Assembly: GCF_001428075.1 (NCBI RefSeq)
Contig: NZ_LMSI01000020.1
Location: forward strand, 516,154 to 580,153
Source of the DNA: Arthrobacter sp. Soil764
Lineage (GTDB): Bacteria > Actinomycetota > Actinomycetes > Actinomycetales > Micrococcaceae
DNA length: 64,000 nucleotides
Reading direction: 5' to 3'
Shown here: in pieces, positions 37,009 to 46,516 of the stretch
Position numbering within the stretch: position 1 is the first letter of the stretch
Layout: each line of letters begins with the position of its first letter
Position numbers and translations under genes: made by a program
The notes under the pieces: generated by a model
The model's database searches: none
Told to the model about the DNA's origin: nothing
Seen by the model: only the letters and a program-made list of their open reading frames with translations

Positions 37009-37760
37009 CAAACCCGACGAACCTCCAGCGCAGCCGCAGGAGCGGCTCCAATGAGGTCCCCCTGCAGACCCGGGCCAACACCATTGTCAAGTCGGCAGAC
37101 CACGCCACCCCGCTGGAGATGCGCGACATCACCATCCGCTATGGCGGTGGAAAGGGCGGCGCCGAAGCCGTGAGCGTGGTGGAAGGCTTCGACCTGACCC
37201 TGCACGCCGGCGAGATGCACTGCGTGGCCGGCCGAAGCGGCTCCGGCAAGACCAGCATCCTGACCGTCGGCGCCGGACTCACCCTGCCGACGTCGGGCCG
37301 TGTCTTCTGGGAAGGTGATTCCCTCGAAAGCATGGGCGACGACGAAATCGCCGACCGTCGTCGTGCATTGATCGGCTATGTGGACCAGGGCGGCGCCCTG
37401 ATCGACGGCATGAGCGCGCTCGAGAACGTCCTCCTGCCCGCCGTTCCCGACGGCGAGGTGGACCAGCGGCGCGACATGGCCAAGGACCTCCTGGACCTGG
37501 TGGGCCTGGGCCGGCGCATGCGGCACCGTCCCGCGCAGCTGTCCGGCGGTGAACGCCAGCGCGTGGCGATCGCCCGCGCCCTGATCCTGGGCACCAGGGT
37601 CCTGGTGGTGGATGAGCCCACCGCCAGCCTGGACCGCGCCTCCGCCAACCGCATCATCAGCATCCTGAAGGACACCACCAATGACGGCATCGCCGTGCTG
37701 GTGGCCTCGCACGACCACGAACTGGTCCGGCTCAGCGATACCCTGACAGAACTGATCTAG
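37005..37760 (+). CDS. ABC transporter ATP-binding protein (LolD/MacB-type)
   Basis: A 251-residue ATPase. Walker A is GRSGSGKTS (about residues 75-83), the signature [15 protein letters not shown] (about 178-192), and Walker [13 protein letters not shown] (about 199-210). The start overlaps the permease stop by 4 nt, so it is the partner of the FtsX-type protein. About 45 N-terminal residues before the nucleotide-binding domain are basic and not conserved. Confidence 0.95.
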   Translation: MTNPTNLQRSRRSGSNEVPLQTRANTIVKSADHATPLEMRDITIRYGGGKGGAEAVSVVEGFDLTLHAGEMHCVAGRSGSGKTSILTVGAGLTLPTSGRVFWEGDSLESMGDDEIADRRRALIGYVDQGGALIDGMSALENVLLPAVPDGEVDQRRDMAKDLLDLVGLGRRMRHRPAQLSGGERQRVAIARALILGTRVLVVDEPTASLDRASANRIISILKDTTNDGIAVLVASHDHELVRLSDTLTELI

Positions 37761-37794
37761 CCCACTCCTCCGTACCGAAGGTAACCGTCCGACC

Positions 37795-39351
37795 GTGACA
37801 GCTTCAGAGAAAACGCCGTTCTACATCACCACGGCCATCACCTACCCCAACGGCGTGCCGCACATCGGGCACGCCTACGAGTACATTGCCACCGACGCCA
37901 TGGCGCGCTTCAAGCGCCTGGACGGCTATGACGTGATGTTCCTGACCGGCACGGATGAACACGGCATGAAGATAGCCCAGACCGCCGAAAAGGAAGGCAT
38001 CACCCCCAAGGAACTGGTGAACCGGAATGCCGAGGTCTACAAGGCCGCGCATGCCGCCCTGGGCATCAGCTACGACCGCTTCATCCGCACCACGGACGAG
38101 GACCACTACGCTGCGTCCCAGGCGATCTGGAAGAAGATGGAAGCCAACGGCGACATCTACCTCGACAAGTACGAGGGCTGGTATTCCGTCCGGGACGAGG
38201 CTTTCTATGCCGAGGATGAAACGGTGGTGAAGGACGACGGCGTGCGCTACTCGAAAGAGACGGACACCGAGGTGACGTGGACGGCGGAGGAGAGCTACTT
38301 CTTCCGGCTGTCCGCCTACCAGGACAAGCTGCTGGCCCTCTACGAGTCCCACCCGGAGTTCGGCGCGCCGCAGTACCGGTTCAATGAGGTCATCAGCTTC
38401 GTCAAGCGCGGCCTGGAGGACCTGTCCATCAGCCGGACCACGTTCGACTGGGGTGTTCCCGTTCCGGGGAACGACAAGCACGTCATGTACGTGTGGGTGG
38501 ATGCGCTCACCAACTACCTCACCGGCGTCGGCTACCCGGACACCGAATCGGAGCAGTTCCGGAAGTACTGGCCTGCGGACGTCCACATCATCGGCAAGGA
38601 CATCTCCCGGTTCCACGCCATCTACTGGCCGGCCTTCCTGATGAGCGCCGGCCTTGAACTGCCCAAGCGGGTCATGATCCACGGGTTCCTGCACAACAAC
38701 GGGGTCAAAATGTCCAAGTCCCTGGGCAACGTGGTGGCCCCGGCGGACTTCGTGGCACAGTACGGCCTGGACCAGGTGCGGTTCTTCTTCCTGCGCGAGG
38801 TGCCGTTCGGGGCGGACGGCAGCTACAACCATGAGGCCATCGTGGGCCGCATGAACTCGGACCTGGCCAACAACTTCGGCAACCTGGCCCAGCGCTCCCT
38901 GTCCATGGTGGCCAAGAACTGCGGCGCGGCCGTGCCGGCTCCAGGGGAGTTCACTGCGGCGGACGCCGCCATCCTGGCACAGGCAAACGGGTTGCTCGAG
39001 GCTGCCCGCGCCGCCTTCGACAAGCAGGAATTCAGCCGGGCCCTGGAAGCCATTTGGGGCGTACTGCACCACACCAACGCCTACTTCGCCGAGCAGGCGC
39101 CCTGGGTCCTGCGGAAGACCGACGTCGAACGCATGAACACCGTGCTGTACGTGACCCTGGAAGTGCTGCGGATCGTGGCCATCCTGGCCCAGCCGGTGAT
39201 GCCGAACGCCACGGCCAAACTCCTCGATGCGCTGGGCCAGGCCGAAGGTGACGCCCGCGTATTCGCTGCCATCGACACGCCGATCGTCCCCGGCACGGCC
39301 CTGCCGGCACCCACTCCGGTGTTCCCCAAGTTCGAGGAACCTGCGGAGTAG
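37795..39351 (+). CDS. metG: methionyl-tRNA synthetase
   Basis: A 518-residue class I aminoacyl-tRNA synthetase. The HIGH-type motif is PHIGHAYEY (about residues 21-29) and the KMSKS motif is [10 protein letters not shown] (about 303-312). No C-terminal tRNA-binding EMAP domain is present, giving the short actinobacterial form. It starts at GTG, with GAAGGTAA upstream, 34 bp after the ABC ATPase. Confidence 0.97.
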   Translation: MTASEKTPFYITTAITYPNGVPHIGHAYEYIATDAMARFKRLDGYDVMFLTGTDEHGMKIAQTAEKEGITPKELVNRNAEVYKAAHAALGISYDRFIRTTDEDHYAASQAIWKKMEANGDIYLDKYEGWYSVRDEAFYAEDETVVKDDGVRYSKETDTEVTWTAEESYFFRLSAYQDKLLALYESHPEFGAPQYRFNEVISFVKRGLEDLSISRTTFDWGVPVPGNDKHVMYVWVDALTNYLTGVGYPDTESEQFRKYWPADVHIIGKDISRFHAIYWPAFLMSAGLELPKRVMIHGFLHNNGVKMSKSLGNVVAPADFVAQYGLDQVRFFFLREVPFGADGSYNHEAIVGRMNSDLANNFGNLAQRSLSMVAKNCGAAVPAPGEFTAADAAILAQANGLLEAARAAFDKQEFSRALEAIWGVLHHTNAYFAEQAPWVLRKTDVERMNTVLYVTLEVLRIVAILAQPVMPNATAKLLDALGQAEGDARVFAAIDTPIVPGTALPAPTPVFPKFEEPAE

Positions 39352-39430
39352 GTCGGGCCCAGGAAACCAGCGGAGGGTGCGCTCCTGTCCAGGAGCTGAG
39401 ACGGTTTGACCAGCATATGGATGTTTTGGC

Positions 39431-39436
39431 TACCCT
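39431..39436 (+). promoter_or_regulatory. -10 box, probable leaderless promoter of leuB
   Basis: TACCCT lies 6 nt before the leuB ATG, with TTGACC at 39406-39411 as a possible -35 (19-bp spacing, slightly long). A TGAGAC half-site of the ilv/leu motif sits just upstream, at 39397-39402. Confidence 0.5.
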
Positions 39437-39442
39437 GAAAGC

Positions 39443-40495
39443 ATGAGCGCATCCTCCATTGATCTTGCAGTTATTCCCGGCGACGGCATCGGCCCTGAGG
39501 TCATCGCCGAAGCCCTCAAAGTCCTGGAAAAGGCTGTCGCCGCGGAGGGTGTGGAGCTCAAGCCCACCCATTATGAGCTCGGTGCCGATCACTGGCTCCG
39601 CACCGGCGAGACCCTGCCGGATGAGGTCCTGGCGGACCTGAAGACCCGTGACGCCATCCTCTTCGGTGCCGTGGGTGCGGCACCCGGGGACACCCGCATC
39701 CCCTCCGGAATCATCGAGCGTGAGCTGCTCCTCAAGCTCCGGTTCAGCCTGGACCACTACGTCAACCTGAGGCCTTCCCGGCTCTACGGCACGGTCGGCA
39801 GCCCCCTTGCCAACCCCGGCACCATCGACTTCATCGTGGTGCGCGAAGGAACCGAAGGCCCCTACGTCGGCAACGGCGGCACCTTGCGCGCGGGCACTCC
39901 GCACGAAGTAGCCACCGAGGTCTCCCTGAACACCGCCCACGGCGTGGAGCGCGTGGTCCGCGACGCTTTCCGCCGCGCCAGCGTACGGGAGCGCAAGCAC
40001 CTCACCCTGGTGCACAAGCACAACGTCCTGGTCTACGCCGGACACCTGTGGAAGCGCACCGTGGAAGCCGTTGCGAAGGAATTCCCCGAGGTCACCCACG
40101 ACTACCTGCACATTGATGCCGCCACCATCTTCATGGTCACGGACCCGTCCCGCTTCGACGTCATCGTGACCGATAACCTCTTTGGCGACATCATTACGGA
40201 CCTCGCCGCAGCCATCACCGGCGGCATCGGCCTGGCCGCCTCCGGCAACATCAACATGGACCGCAGCGCGCCCTCCATGTTCGAGCCGGTCCACGGTTCC
40301 GCGCCGGACATCGCCGGCCAGGGCAAGGCGGACCCCACCGCCGCCATCCTCTCCGCCGCGCTCCTGCTGGACCACCTGGGCTACACGGACGCTGCCCGCA
40401 GGATCGAAGCCGCCGTGGTTGCCGACGTCGAAAAGCGCGACGGCACCGCACGCAGCACCAGCGCCGTCGGCGACGCCATCGCCGCCGGCCTCTAG
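39443..40495 (+). CDS. leuB: 3-isopropylmalate dehydrogenase LeuB
   Basis: A 350-residue NAD enzyme that oxidises and decarboxylates 3-isopropylmalate in leucine synthesis. Family segments are [10 protein letters not shown] (about residues 11-20), [12 protein letters not shown] (about 133-144), [15 protein letters not shown]-like [23 protein letters not shown] and [14 protein letters not shown] (about 279-292). It is separate from leuCD, which lie 15 kb away. Confidence 0.97.
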   Translation: MSASSIDLAVIPGDGIGPEVIAEALKVLEKAVAAEGVELKPTHYELGADHWLRTGETLPDEVLADLKTRDAILFGAVGAAPGDTRIPSGIIERELLLKLRFSLDHYVNLRPSRLYGTVGSPLANPGTIDFIVVREGTEGPYVGNGGTLRAGTPHEVATEVSLNTAHGVERVVRDAFRRASVRERKHLTLVHKHNVLVYAGHLWKRTVEAVAKEFPEVTHDYLHIDAATIFMVTDPSRFDVIVTDNLFGDIITDLAAAITGGIGLAASGNINMDRSAPSMFEPVHGSAPDIAGQGKADPTAAILSAALLLDHLGYTDAARRIEAAVVADVEKRDGTARSTSAVGDAIAAGL

Positions 40496-40547
40496 CCCGC
40501 GCCGGGGCCGCCGGCTTCGGGCGTAAGCTTGTCTCGAATCACCAAAT

Positions 40548-40582
40548 GCCGCCTCGTTGTTCAGCGCTGAACCGCAGGCGGC
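40548..40582 (+). promoter_or_regulatory. nested hairpin in the ilvE 5' region
   Basis: GCCGCCT (40548-40554) pairs with AGGCGGC (40576-40582), and TTCAGCGCTGAA (40560-40571) is a perfect palindrome inside. The structure ends 17 nt before the ilvE ATG, next to its ribosome site GGAGGAA. Confidence 0.5.
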
Positions 40583-40598
40583 CGATCGTGGAGGAACC

Positions 40599-41711
40599 AT
40601 GACTCAGACCGCCCATGGCGTCGAATTCAGCCGGCAGCCCTCGGAGAACCCGAAGTCCGCCGAAGAGCGTGCAGCCATCCTGGCGAACCCGGGATTTGGC
40701 AACTACTTCACCGACCACACCGCCATCGTCGACTACACCGTGGACGCGGACGGCAACGGCGGCTGGCACGATGCAAGGATTGAACCCTACGGTCCGATCG
40801 TGCTGGACCCCTCCGCTGCCGTCTTCCACTACGGCCAGGAGATTTTCGAGGGGCTCAAGGCCTACCGGCACGCGGACGGCTCGGTCTGGACCTTCCGGCC
40901 GGAGGCCAACGCAGCCCGCCTGAACAAGTCTGCCCGCCGCCTGGCCCTTCCGGAACTGCCGGCTGAATACTTCCTTGGCGCCATCCGTGAGCTCGTGGCC
41001 GCGGATAAGGAATGGGTCCCCTCCGGCGACGGCGAAGCCCTCTACCTGCGGCCCTTCATGATCGCAACGGAGGCATTCCTTGGCGTCCGCGCCGCCCGCG
41101 AGGTGTCCTTCCGCGTGATCGCCTCGCCAGCCGGCAACTACTTCGGCGGCGAGCTGAAGCCCGTCTCCATCTGGATCTCCCGTCAGTACGCCCGCGCCGG
41201 GCGCGGCGGCACCGGAGACGCCAAGTGCGGCGGAAACTACGCGGCCTCGCTGATCGCACAGCAGGAGGCCGAGGCCAACGGGTGCAAGCAGGTCCTGTTC
41301 CTGGACCAGGCCAACGACAACGCCGTGGAAGAACTCGGCGGCATGAACGTGTTCTTCGTCATGAAGGACGGCTCGCTGGTGACGCCCGCGCTCACCGGCA
41401 CCATCCTGGAAGGCGTCACCAGGATGTCCGTGATACAGGTGGCCAAGGACATGGGCCGCGAGGTCTCCGAGCGCAAGATCACCCTTGACGAGTGGCGTGA
41501 CGGGGTTGCCTCCGGCGACATTGCCGAGGTCTTCGCCTGCGGCACCGCGGCCGTCATCACCCCCATCGGCGTGCTCAAGGACGCCACCGAGTTCATTGGC
41601 TCCGAGGACGCCAAGGCGGGGGAGACCACCATGGCCATCCGCGAAAGGCTCCTGGGCATCCAGACCGGCGCTGAGCCGGACACCCACGGCTGGCTGACCC
41701 GCCTGGCATAG
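40599..41711 (+). CDS. ilvE: branched-chain amino-acid aminotransferase IlvE
   Basis: A 370-residue class IV PLP aminotransferase that moves amino groups between glutamate and the branched-chain keto acids. The PLP lysine is in GDAKCGGNYAASL (about residue 209), and other motifs are IFEGLKAYRHADGS and LTGTILEGVTRMSV. GGAGGAA precedes the ATG at 40599. It is followed by a strong terminator. Confidence 0.97.
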   Translation: MTQTAHGVEFSRQPSENPKSAEERAAILANPGFGNYFTDHTAIVDYTVDADGNGGWHDARIEPYGPIVLDPSAAVFHYGQEIFEGLKAYRHADGSVWTFRPEANAARLNKSARRLALPELPAEYFLGAIRELVAADKEWVPSGDGEALYLRPFMIATEAFLGVRAAREVSFRVIASPAGNYFGGELKPVSIWISRQYARAGRGGTGDAKCGGNYAASLIAQQEAEANGCKQVLFLDQANDNAVEELGGMNVFFVMKDGSLVTPALTGTILEGVTRMSVIQVAKDMGREVSERKITLDEWRDGVASGDIAEVFACGTAAVITPIGVLKDATEFIGSEDAKAGETTMAIRERLLGIQTGAEPDTHGWLTRLA

Positions 41712-41736
41712 CCCGGCTTTTTTCCAACGTACGACG

Positions 41737-41772
41737 GCGCCTGCCGGACTTGGGTCCGGCAGGCGCCTTCTG
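41737..41772 (+). terminator. terminator of ilvE
   Basis: GGCGCCTGCCGGAC (41737-41750) and GTCCGGCAGGCGCC (41755-41768) form a perfect 14-bp stem with a 4-nt loop, followed by TTCT. It may also serve the convergent downstream gene. Confidence 0.85.
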
Positions 41773-41795
41773 CGTTCCAGCCGACGGCGAACTGG

Positions 41796-42389
41796 TCAGC
41801 GGCGGGCGGCTTTCCGGGCGGCGTTCTTCATGGCTTTGCGCGATACCGGCTTGAGCGCCTTGCGGGCGGCTTCCTCAGCCAAAGCCCGGGTGCGGCGGGC
41901 GTCGATGATGTCGTTCCAGAGTGTGGTGGCGAAGACGCCGCCGTCCTGGGCGTAGACGTCATAGGGGTAGCCGGCGAAGACGGAAGGCGTGGCACCGCTG
42001 GTGTGCAGGTCCTTGCCGTTTGCCTTCGCCACGGCGTCGCCCAGAGCCCAGGTGCGGGTCAGGTGGCCGGTGAGGTTTTCCTGTACGAACGCGTTGGCAT
42101 CACTGGAGCGGGCGGCCTGATCCAGCAGCGTTTCCAGTTCGGCGGCCGCCAGGGCAGCGCCGGTCTGTTCCGCCGGCGCGGAAGCAGCAGCCAGTTCTGC
42201 GCCGGCGCCGTTCACTGACTCCTGCCAGTCCGCCGTTTCGCGGAACTTCTTCCACGTGGGAAACCAGACGATGGCGCCCGTCGCGTGGTTGTGGATGTGC
42301 AGGAGGCCGGTGGCTTTTTCGGTTGCCGAGTGGTCGTGGCCGTCCGCGTCCGCCTGGGCGAGAAGGTCTGCGAGGGTTGGGGTGCTCAT
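41796..42389 (-). CDS. hypothetical protein
   Basis: A 197-residue soluble protein that I do not recognise. It starts MSTPTLADLLAQADADGHDHS, has a His-rich segment (GLLHIHNHATGAIVWFPTWKKF, about residues 24-45), an Ala/Glu-rich helix, and a strongly basic Lys/Arg/Ala-rich tail over the last 30 residues (RKALKPVSRKAMKNAARKAARR-like composition), which could bind nucleic acid. No clear ribosome site is seen. It is convergent with ilvE and divergent from the MBL hydrolase. Confidence 0.6.
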   Translation of the reverse strand: MSTPTLADLLAQADADGHDHSATEKATGLLHIHNHATGAIVWFPTWKKFRETADWQESVNGAGAELAAASAPAEQTGAALAAAELETLLDQAARSSDANAFVQENLTGHLTRTWALGDAVAKANGKDLHTSGATPSVFAGYPYDVYAQDGGVFATTLWNDIIDARRTRALAEEAARKALKPVSRKAMKNAARKAARR

Positions 42390-42530
42390 ATGGTGGTATC
42401 CGGATTCCTGGGGCGATGGGTTGTCACAGGTGCCAACCGGCGGCCGCCGGTGTTCTATTCCGCGGTTCCATTCCTGCAGCCCATCCTGCAGGGGTGGGGC
42501 GGGAAGGGGCCCGGATGCAAGGATGGGGAA

Positions 42531-43358
42531 GTGACCTTCGATTCCGGCCCCCGCCCGCAGCGCAGCTCCGGGCTCACAGAGTTCATCCTGGCTCCCAACC
42601 CCGGCCCCATGAGCCTGGACGGCACCAACTCCTATCTCCTGCAAACCCCCGGCCATTCATCCCTGGTGGTTGTGGACCCGGGCCCCCTGGACGAAACACA
42701 CCTGAATGCCCTGGCCGGTGCCGGCGTCGTCGAACTGATCCTGGTGACCCACCGGCACGCCGACCATACGGCGGGTGCTGCCCGGCTGCACGAACTGACC
42801 GGTGCGCCGGTCCGTGCCGCGGATCCCAGCCATTGCCACGGCGGGGGAGAGCCACTGGTTCATGGCGAGGCGATCCGGGCTGCGGGACTGGAGATCGCTG
42901 TCCTGGCCACCCCGGGCCACACCTCCGACTCCGTCTGTTTCCACCTGGCGGCGGATGGGGACCACGGATCGGTGCTGACCGGTGACACTGTCCTCGGCCG
43001 CGGCACCACCGTCCTGGACTATCCGGACGGCACGCTGGGCGACTACCTCGCGTCCCTGGACCGCCTCAAGGCTCTTGGACCGGCCACCGTCCTCCCGGCC
43101 CACGGCCCGGTCCTGCCTTCCCTTGAAGCCATCGCCCGGGACTACCGGATGCACCGGGAGGAACGGCTGGCCCAGATCCGCGCCGCACTGGACCGGCTGG
43201 GCCAGGATGCCTTCGTAGGGGAGGTGGCTGACGCCGTCTATTCCGACGTCGGCCCTTCCGTCCGACGCGCCGCCGAGCTGTCCGTGGCCGCCCAGCTGGA
43301 ATACCTGCGCGGCGGCGGCAACCCGGACAGGTCCGGCCGCGGCGAAACGGTAGGGTAG
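42531..43358 (+). CDS. MBL fold metallo-hydrolase
   Basis: A 275-residue metallo-beta-lactamase fold hydrolase. The zinc motif THRHADHT is near residues 68-75; further ligands are ATPGHTSDS (about 126) and the Asp in VLTGDTVLGRGTT (about 151), with LPAHGP (about 187). A C-terminal helical/winged region follows, as in LACTB2-like enzymes. It starts at GTG with AAGGATGGGGA upstream; the open frame continues upstream but crosses the neighbouring gene. The substrate is unknown. Confidence 0.87.
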   Translation: MTFDSGPRPQRSSGLTEFILAPNPGPMSLDGTNSYLLQTPGHSSLVVVDPGPLDETHLNALAGAGVVELILVTHRHADHTAGAARLHELTGAPVRAADPSHCHGGGEPLVHGEAIRAAGLEIAVLATPGHTSDSVCFHLAADGDHGSVLTGDTVLGRGTTVLDYPDGTLGDYLASLDRLKALGPATVLPAHGPVLPSLEAIARDYRMHREERLAQIRAALDRLGQDAFVGEVADAVYSDVGPSVRRAAELSVAAQLEYLRGGGNPDRSGRGETVG

Positions 43359-43363
43359 GAGCC

Positions 43364-44140
43364 ATGCGTATTGCCAGGTTTGTCGTTGATTCTGATCCCC
43401 TGTACGGCGTTGTGGAAGGTGAACCGGGCAGTGAGGAAATCACTGTCATCCATGGCGACCCCTTCTTCAACGGGGTGGAGCGCACCTCCGTGCGCCACAA
43501 GCTGGAGGACGTCCGGCTGCTGGCCCCCATCATCCCGCGGAGCAAGGTGATCGGCGTGGGCCGGAACTTCGTGGAGCACGCCCATGAACTCGGCAACGAA
43601 GTACCCGCCCAGCCGCTGCTGTTCCTGAAGCCCAACACCGCCGTCGTCGGCCCGAATGATCCCGTCGTGCTGCCGGAATTCTCGGAAGAGGTCTCCTTCG
43701 AAGCTGAACTCTGCGTGGTGATCGGGCGGATCTGCAAGGACGTGCCGGAAGACCGCGTGGACGACGTCATTTTCGGGTACACCTGCGGCAACGACCTCAC
43801 GGCCCGCGATGTCCAGAAGACGGACCTGCAGTGGACCCGCGCCAAGGGCTTCGACACCTCCGCTCCGCTGGGTCCCTGGATCGAGACCGACCTTGACACG
43901 GAAGACCTGCAGATCCAGGGCAGGCTCAACGGTGAGGTGCGCCAGGACGGCAGCACCAGCCAGATGATCCGCGGCGTGCGCGAACTGGTCTCCGTAGTGT
44001 CGCAGGCGTTTACCCTGCTGCCGGGCGATGTGATCATGACCGGCACGCCTGCCGGCGTGGGCCTGGTCAAGGAGGGCGACCGCTTCGAGGTGGAAATCGA
44101 GGGGATCGGCCGGCTGTCCAACCCCATCGTCCGCCGTTAG
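43364..44140 (+). CDS. fumarylacetoacetate hydrolase family protein
   Basis: A 258-residue FAH-family enzyme (hydrolase, decarboxylase or isomerase of acylpyruvate-type compounds). [16 protein letters not shown] (about residues 62-77), the metal-binding ExE in [10 protein letters not shown] (about 110) and the Asp in [14 protein letters not shown] match the family. GGTAGGAG precedes the ATG, 5 bp after the MBL gene. The exact reaction is not predictable. Confidence 0.9.
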   Translation: MRIARFVVDSDPLYGVVEGEPGSEEITVIHGDPFFNGVERTSVRHKLEDVRLLAPIIPRSKVIGVGRNFVEHAHELGNEVPAQPLLFLKPNTAVVGPNDPVVLPEFSEEVSFEAELCVVIGRICKDVPEDRVDDVIFGYTCGNDLTARDVQKTDLQWTRAKGFDTSAPLGPWIETDLDTEDLQIQGRLNGEVRQDGSTSQMIRGVRELVSVVSQAFTLLPGDVIMTGTPAGVGLVKEGDRFEVEIEGIGRLSNPIVRR

Positions 44141-44196
44141 GCCTGTCCGTCCGGCGGAGGGCGGAGCCCGGCCAGGCGGGTAAAGTTGAAGCCACT

Positions 44197-45711
44197 ATGA
44201 CTATCGCTTCTTCGTCACCTGCCGCAGCCGTCCCGCCCGTTACCGCCGAGACGCCCGTCCGGGTCCGTTTCTGCCCCTCGCCCACGGGCACCCCGCACGT
44301 TGGACTGATCCGGACCGCCCTGTTCAACTGGGCCTACGCGCGCCACACGAAGGGCACGCTGGTCTTCCGCATCGAGGACACGGACGCGGCGCGGGACAGC
44401 GAGGAAAGCTACCACCAGCTGCTGGATGCGCTGAAGTGGCTGGGCATCGACTGGGACGAGGGCGTGGAAGTGGGCGGCCCGCACGAGCCGTACCGGCAGT
44501 CCCAGCGCGGTGACATCTACCAGGACGTCATCAAGCGGCTCCATGACGGCGGGTTCATCTACGAGTCCTTCTCCACCCCGGAGGAGATCGAGGCGCGGCA
44601 CCGTGCGGCCGGCCGGGATCCCAAACTTGGCTACGACGGCTTTGACCGGCACCTGACGGAGGAGCAGCTGGCACAGTACCGGGCCGAGGGCCGGCAGGCT
44701 GTCCTCCGCCTCCGGATGCCGGACGAGGACATCACGTTCACGGACCTGGTCCGCGGCGACATCACGTTCAAAGCCGGTTCCGTCCCTGACTTCGCTGTGG
44801 TGCGGGCCAACGGCGCTCCCCTGTACACGCTGGTCAACCCGGTTGACGATGCGCTGATGGGCATCACCCACGTGCTGCGCGGCGAGGACCTGCTCAGCTC
44901 CACGCCGCGCCAGATCGCCCTGTACCGGGCGCTGTACGCCATCGGCGTCGCCGAGTACATGCCCGAGTTCGGCCACCTGCCCTACGTCATGGGCCAGGGC
45001 AACAAGAAGCTTTCCAAACGCGACCCCGAGTCCAGCCTGTTCCTGCACCGCGAGCGGGGCTTCATCCCGGAAGGGCTGCTGAATTACCTGTCCCTGCTGG
45101 GCTGGTCCCTCAGCGCGGACGAGGACATCTTCACCGTGGAGCAGCTCGTGGAGCACTTCGACATCCACGACGTCCTGGGCAACCCCGCCCGCTTCGACCT
45201 GAAAAAGGCTGAAGCCATCAACGGCACGCACGTGCGGATGCTTGAGCCCAAGGTGTTCCGCGACCGCGTGGCGCACTATCTGCGCGAAGCGGGTCTGGTG
45301 GGGGAGATCCTGACCGACCGGGAGGAGGAGATCCTCACCGAGGCCGCGCCCCTGATCCAGGAGCGCATCACGCTCCTGGGCGAAGCCCCGGACATGCTGG
45401 CGTTCCTGTTCAAGGCCGATGACGCCATCGACGTTGCCGACGACGCACGCAAGGGCCTTCCGGCCAACCTTCCCGAGGTCCTTGATGCCGCCATCGCCGC
45501 CCTGGAACCCGTGGCCGAATGGACGCCGGAAAACATCCAGGCTGCACTCAAGCAGGCCCTGGTGGAGGACATGGGCATCAAACCTCGGCTGGCCTTCGGC
45601 CCCGTGCGCACGGCTGTTTCCGGCCGCCGCGTTTCGCCGCCGCTGTTTGAATCCATGGTGATCCTGGGCAAGGAGTCGTCCCTGCGCCGGCTCCGCGCCT
45701 TCCGCGGCTGA
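44197..45711 (+). CDS. gltX: glutamyl-tRNA synthetase
   Basis: A 504-residue class I synthetase. The HIGH-type motif is [18 protein letters not shown] (about residues 28-45) and the KMSKS-type motif is [10 protein letters not shown] (about 270). It charges tRNA-Glu, and in actinobacteria usually tRNA-Gln as well, with GatCAB amidation following. tRNA-Gln and tRNA-Glu genes lie about 3 kb downstream. A TAAAGT box 10 nt before the ATG suggests a very short leader. Confidence 0.97.
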   Translation: MTIASSSPAAAVPPVTAETPVRVRFCPSPTGTPHVGLIRTALFNWAYARHTKGTLVFRIEDTDAARDSEESYHQLLDALKWLGIDWDEGVEVGGPHEPYRQSQRGDIYQDVIKRLHDGGFIYESFSTPEEIEARHRAAGRDPKLGYDGFDRHLTEEQLAQYRAEGRQAVLRLRMPDEDITFTDLVRGDITFKAGSVPDFAVVRANGAPLYTLVNPVDDALMGITHVLRGEDLLSSTPRQIALYRALYAIGVAEYMPEFGHLPYVMGQGNKKLSKRDPESSLFLHRERGFIPEGLLNYLSLLGWSLSADEDIFTVEQLVEHFDIHDVLGNPARFDLKKAEAINGTHVRMLEPKVFRDRVAHYLREAGLVGEILTDREEEILTEAAPLIQERITLLGEAPDMLAFLFKADDAIDVADDARKGLPANLPEVLDAAIAALEPVAEWTPENIQAALKQALVEDMGIKPRLAFGPVRTAVSGRRVSPPLFESMVILGKESSLRRLRAFRG

Positions 45712-46451
45712 TGACAGCGCCCAGCGAAGCGGCGCGCGCCGGCATCCTCAAGACACCCTTTGGGAGTGTCCGCGGCGTCCTGTTCGACATTGACGACACC
45801 CTGGTGGATCTCGAGTATTCAATGACCACCGCGCTGCGCGAGGTCAGCGAACACCTCCTGCCCCGCCTGGACCAGGCCGGATGGGAGCGGTTCGGGCGCA
45901 TCTTCACCCACGAAACCACTCATTTCTACGACCGCTACCTGGCCGGCGAGCTGACGTTCAACGAACAACGCCTGCTCCGTGGCCGGGCGGCGTTGGGGCA
46001 CTTCGGGGTTGAACTGGACGAGGGCGAGGAATCGCACCGGTGGCTGACGGCCTACTCGGAGAAGCAGCCCGCATACGTGAAGCCGTTCCCCGATGTGCTG
46101 CCGCTCCTGGACGTCCTGGACAATGCCGGTGTCCCGTACGGGGCCGTCAGCAACAACGTCCACGACTACCAGCGCGCCAAGCTCGACGGTGCGGGGCTGG
46201 AGCGCGTCACGCACCTGGTGGGCACCGACACCCTTGGCGTGGCCAAGCCCCATCCGGCCATGTACCTCGAGGGCGTCCGGCTCCTTGGCACGTCCCCCGG
46301 TGAAACACTCTACGTGGGTGATAACCGGCTGCTGGATGCGGAGGGCTCGACGGCGGCAGGGCTGGTGGGCGTTTGGCTCAACCGCATGGGTGAGGTAGTG
46401 GAGGGCTTCGAGGGCAGCATGGTGGCGTCCTTGGAGGAACTGCTGCAGTAA
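45711..46451 (+). CDS. HAD family hydrolase
   Basis: A 246-residue haloacid-dehalogenase-like phosphatase. Motif I is VLFDIDDTLVDLEYS (about residues 23-37), motif II GAVSNNVHD-like (about 145), a Lys in VAKPHPAMY (about 180), and motif IV LYVGDNRLLDAEGS (about 202-215). It overlaps the gltX stop by one base. The substrate is unknown. Confidence 0.9.
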   Translation: MTAPSEAARAGILKTPFGSVRGVLFDIDDTLVDLEYSMTTALREVSEHLLPRLDQAGWERFGRIFTHETTHFYDRYLAGELTFNEQRLLRGRAALGHFGVELDEGEESHRWLTAYSEKQPAYVKPFPDVLPLLDVLDNAGVPYGAVSNNVHDYQRAKLDGAGLERVTHLVGTDTLGVAKPHPAMYLEGVRLLGTSPGETLYVGDNRLLDAEGSTAAGLVGVWLNRMGEVVEGFEGSMVASLEELLQ

Positions 46452-46460
46452 CCCCCGTCC

Positions 46461-46500
46461 GCCGGGACCGCCGCCCTTCTGAGAGGGCCGTGGTCCCGGC
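46461..46500. terminator. bidirectional terminator between convergent genes
   Basis: GCCGGGACC (46461-46469) and GGTCCCGGC (46492-46500), with inner GCCCT/AGGGC, lie between the HAD gene and the opposing membrane-protein gene. Confidence 0.7.
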
Positions 46501-46516
46501 GTGTTTGCAGTCGCCG

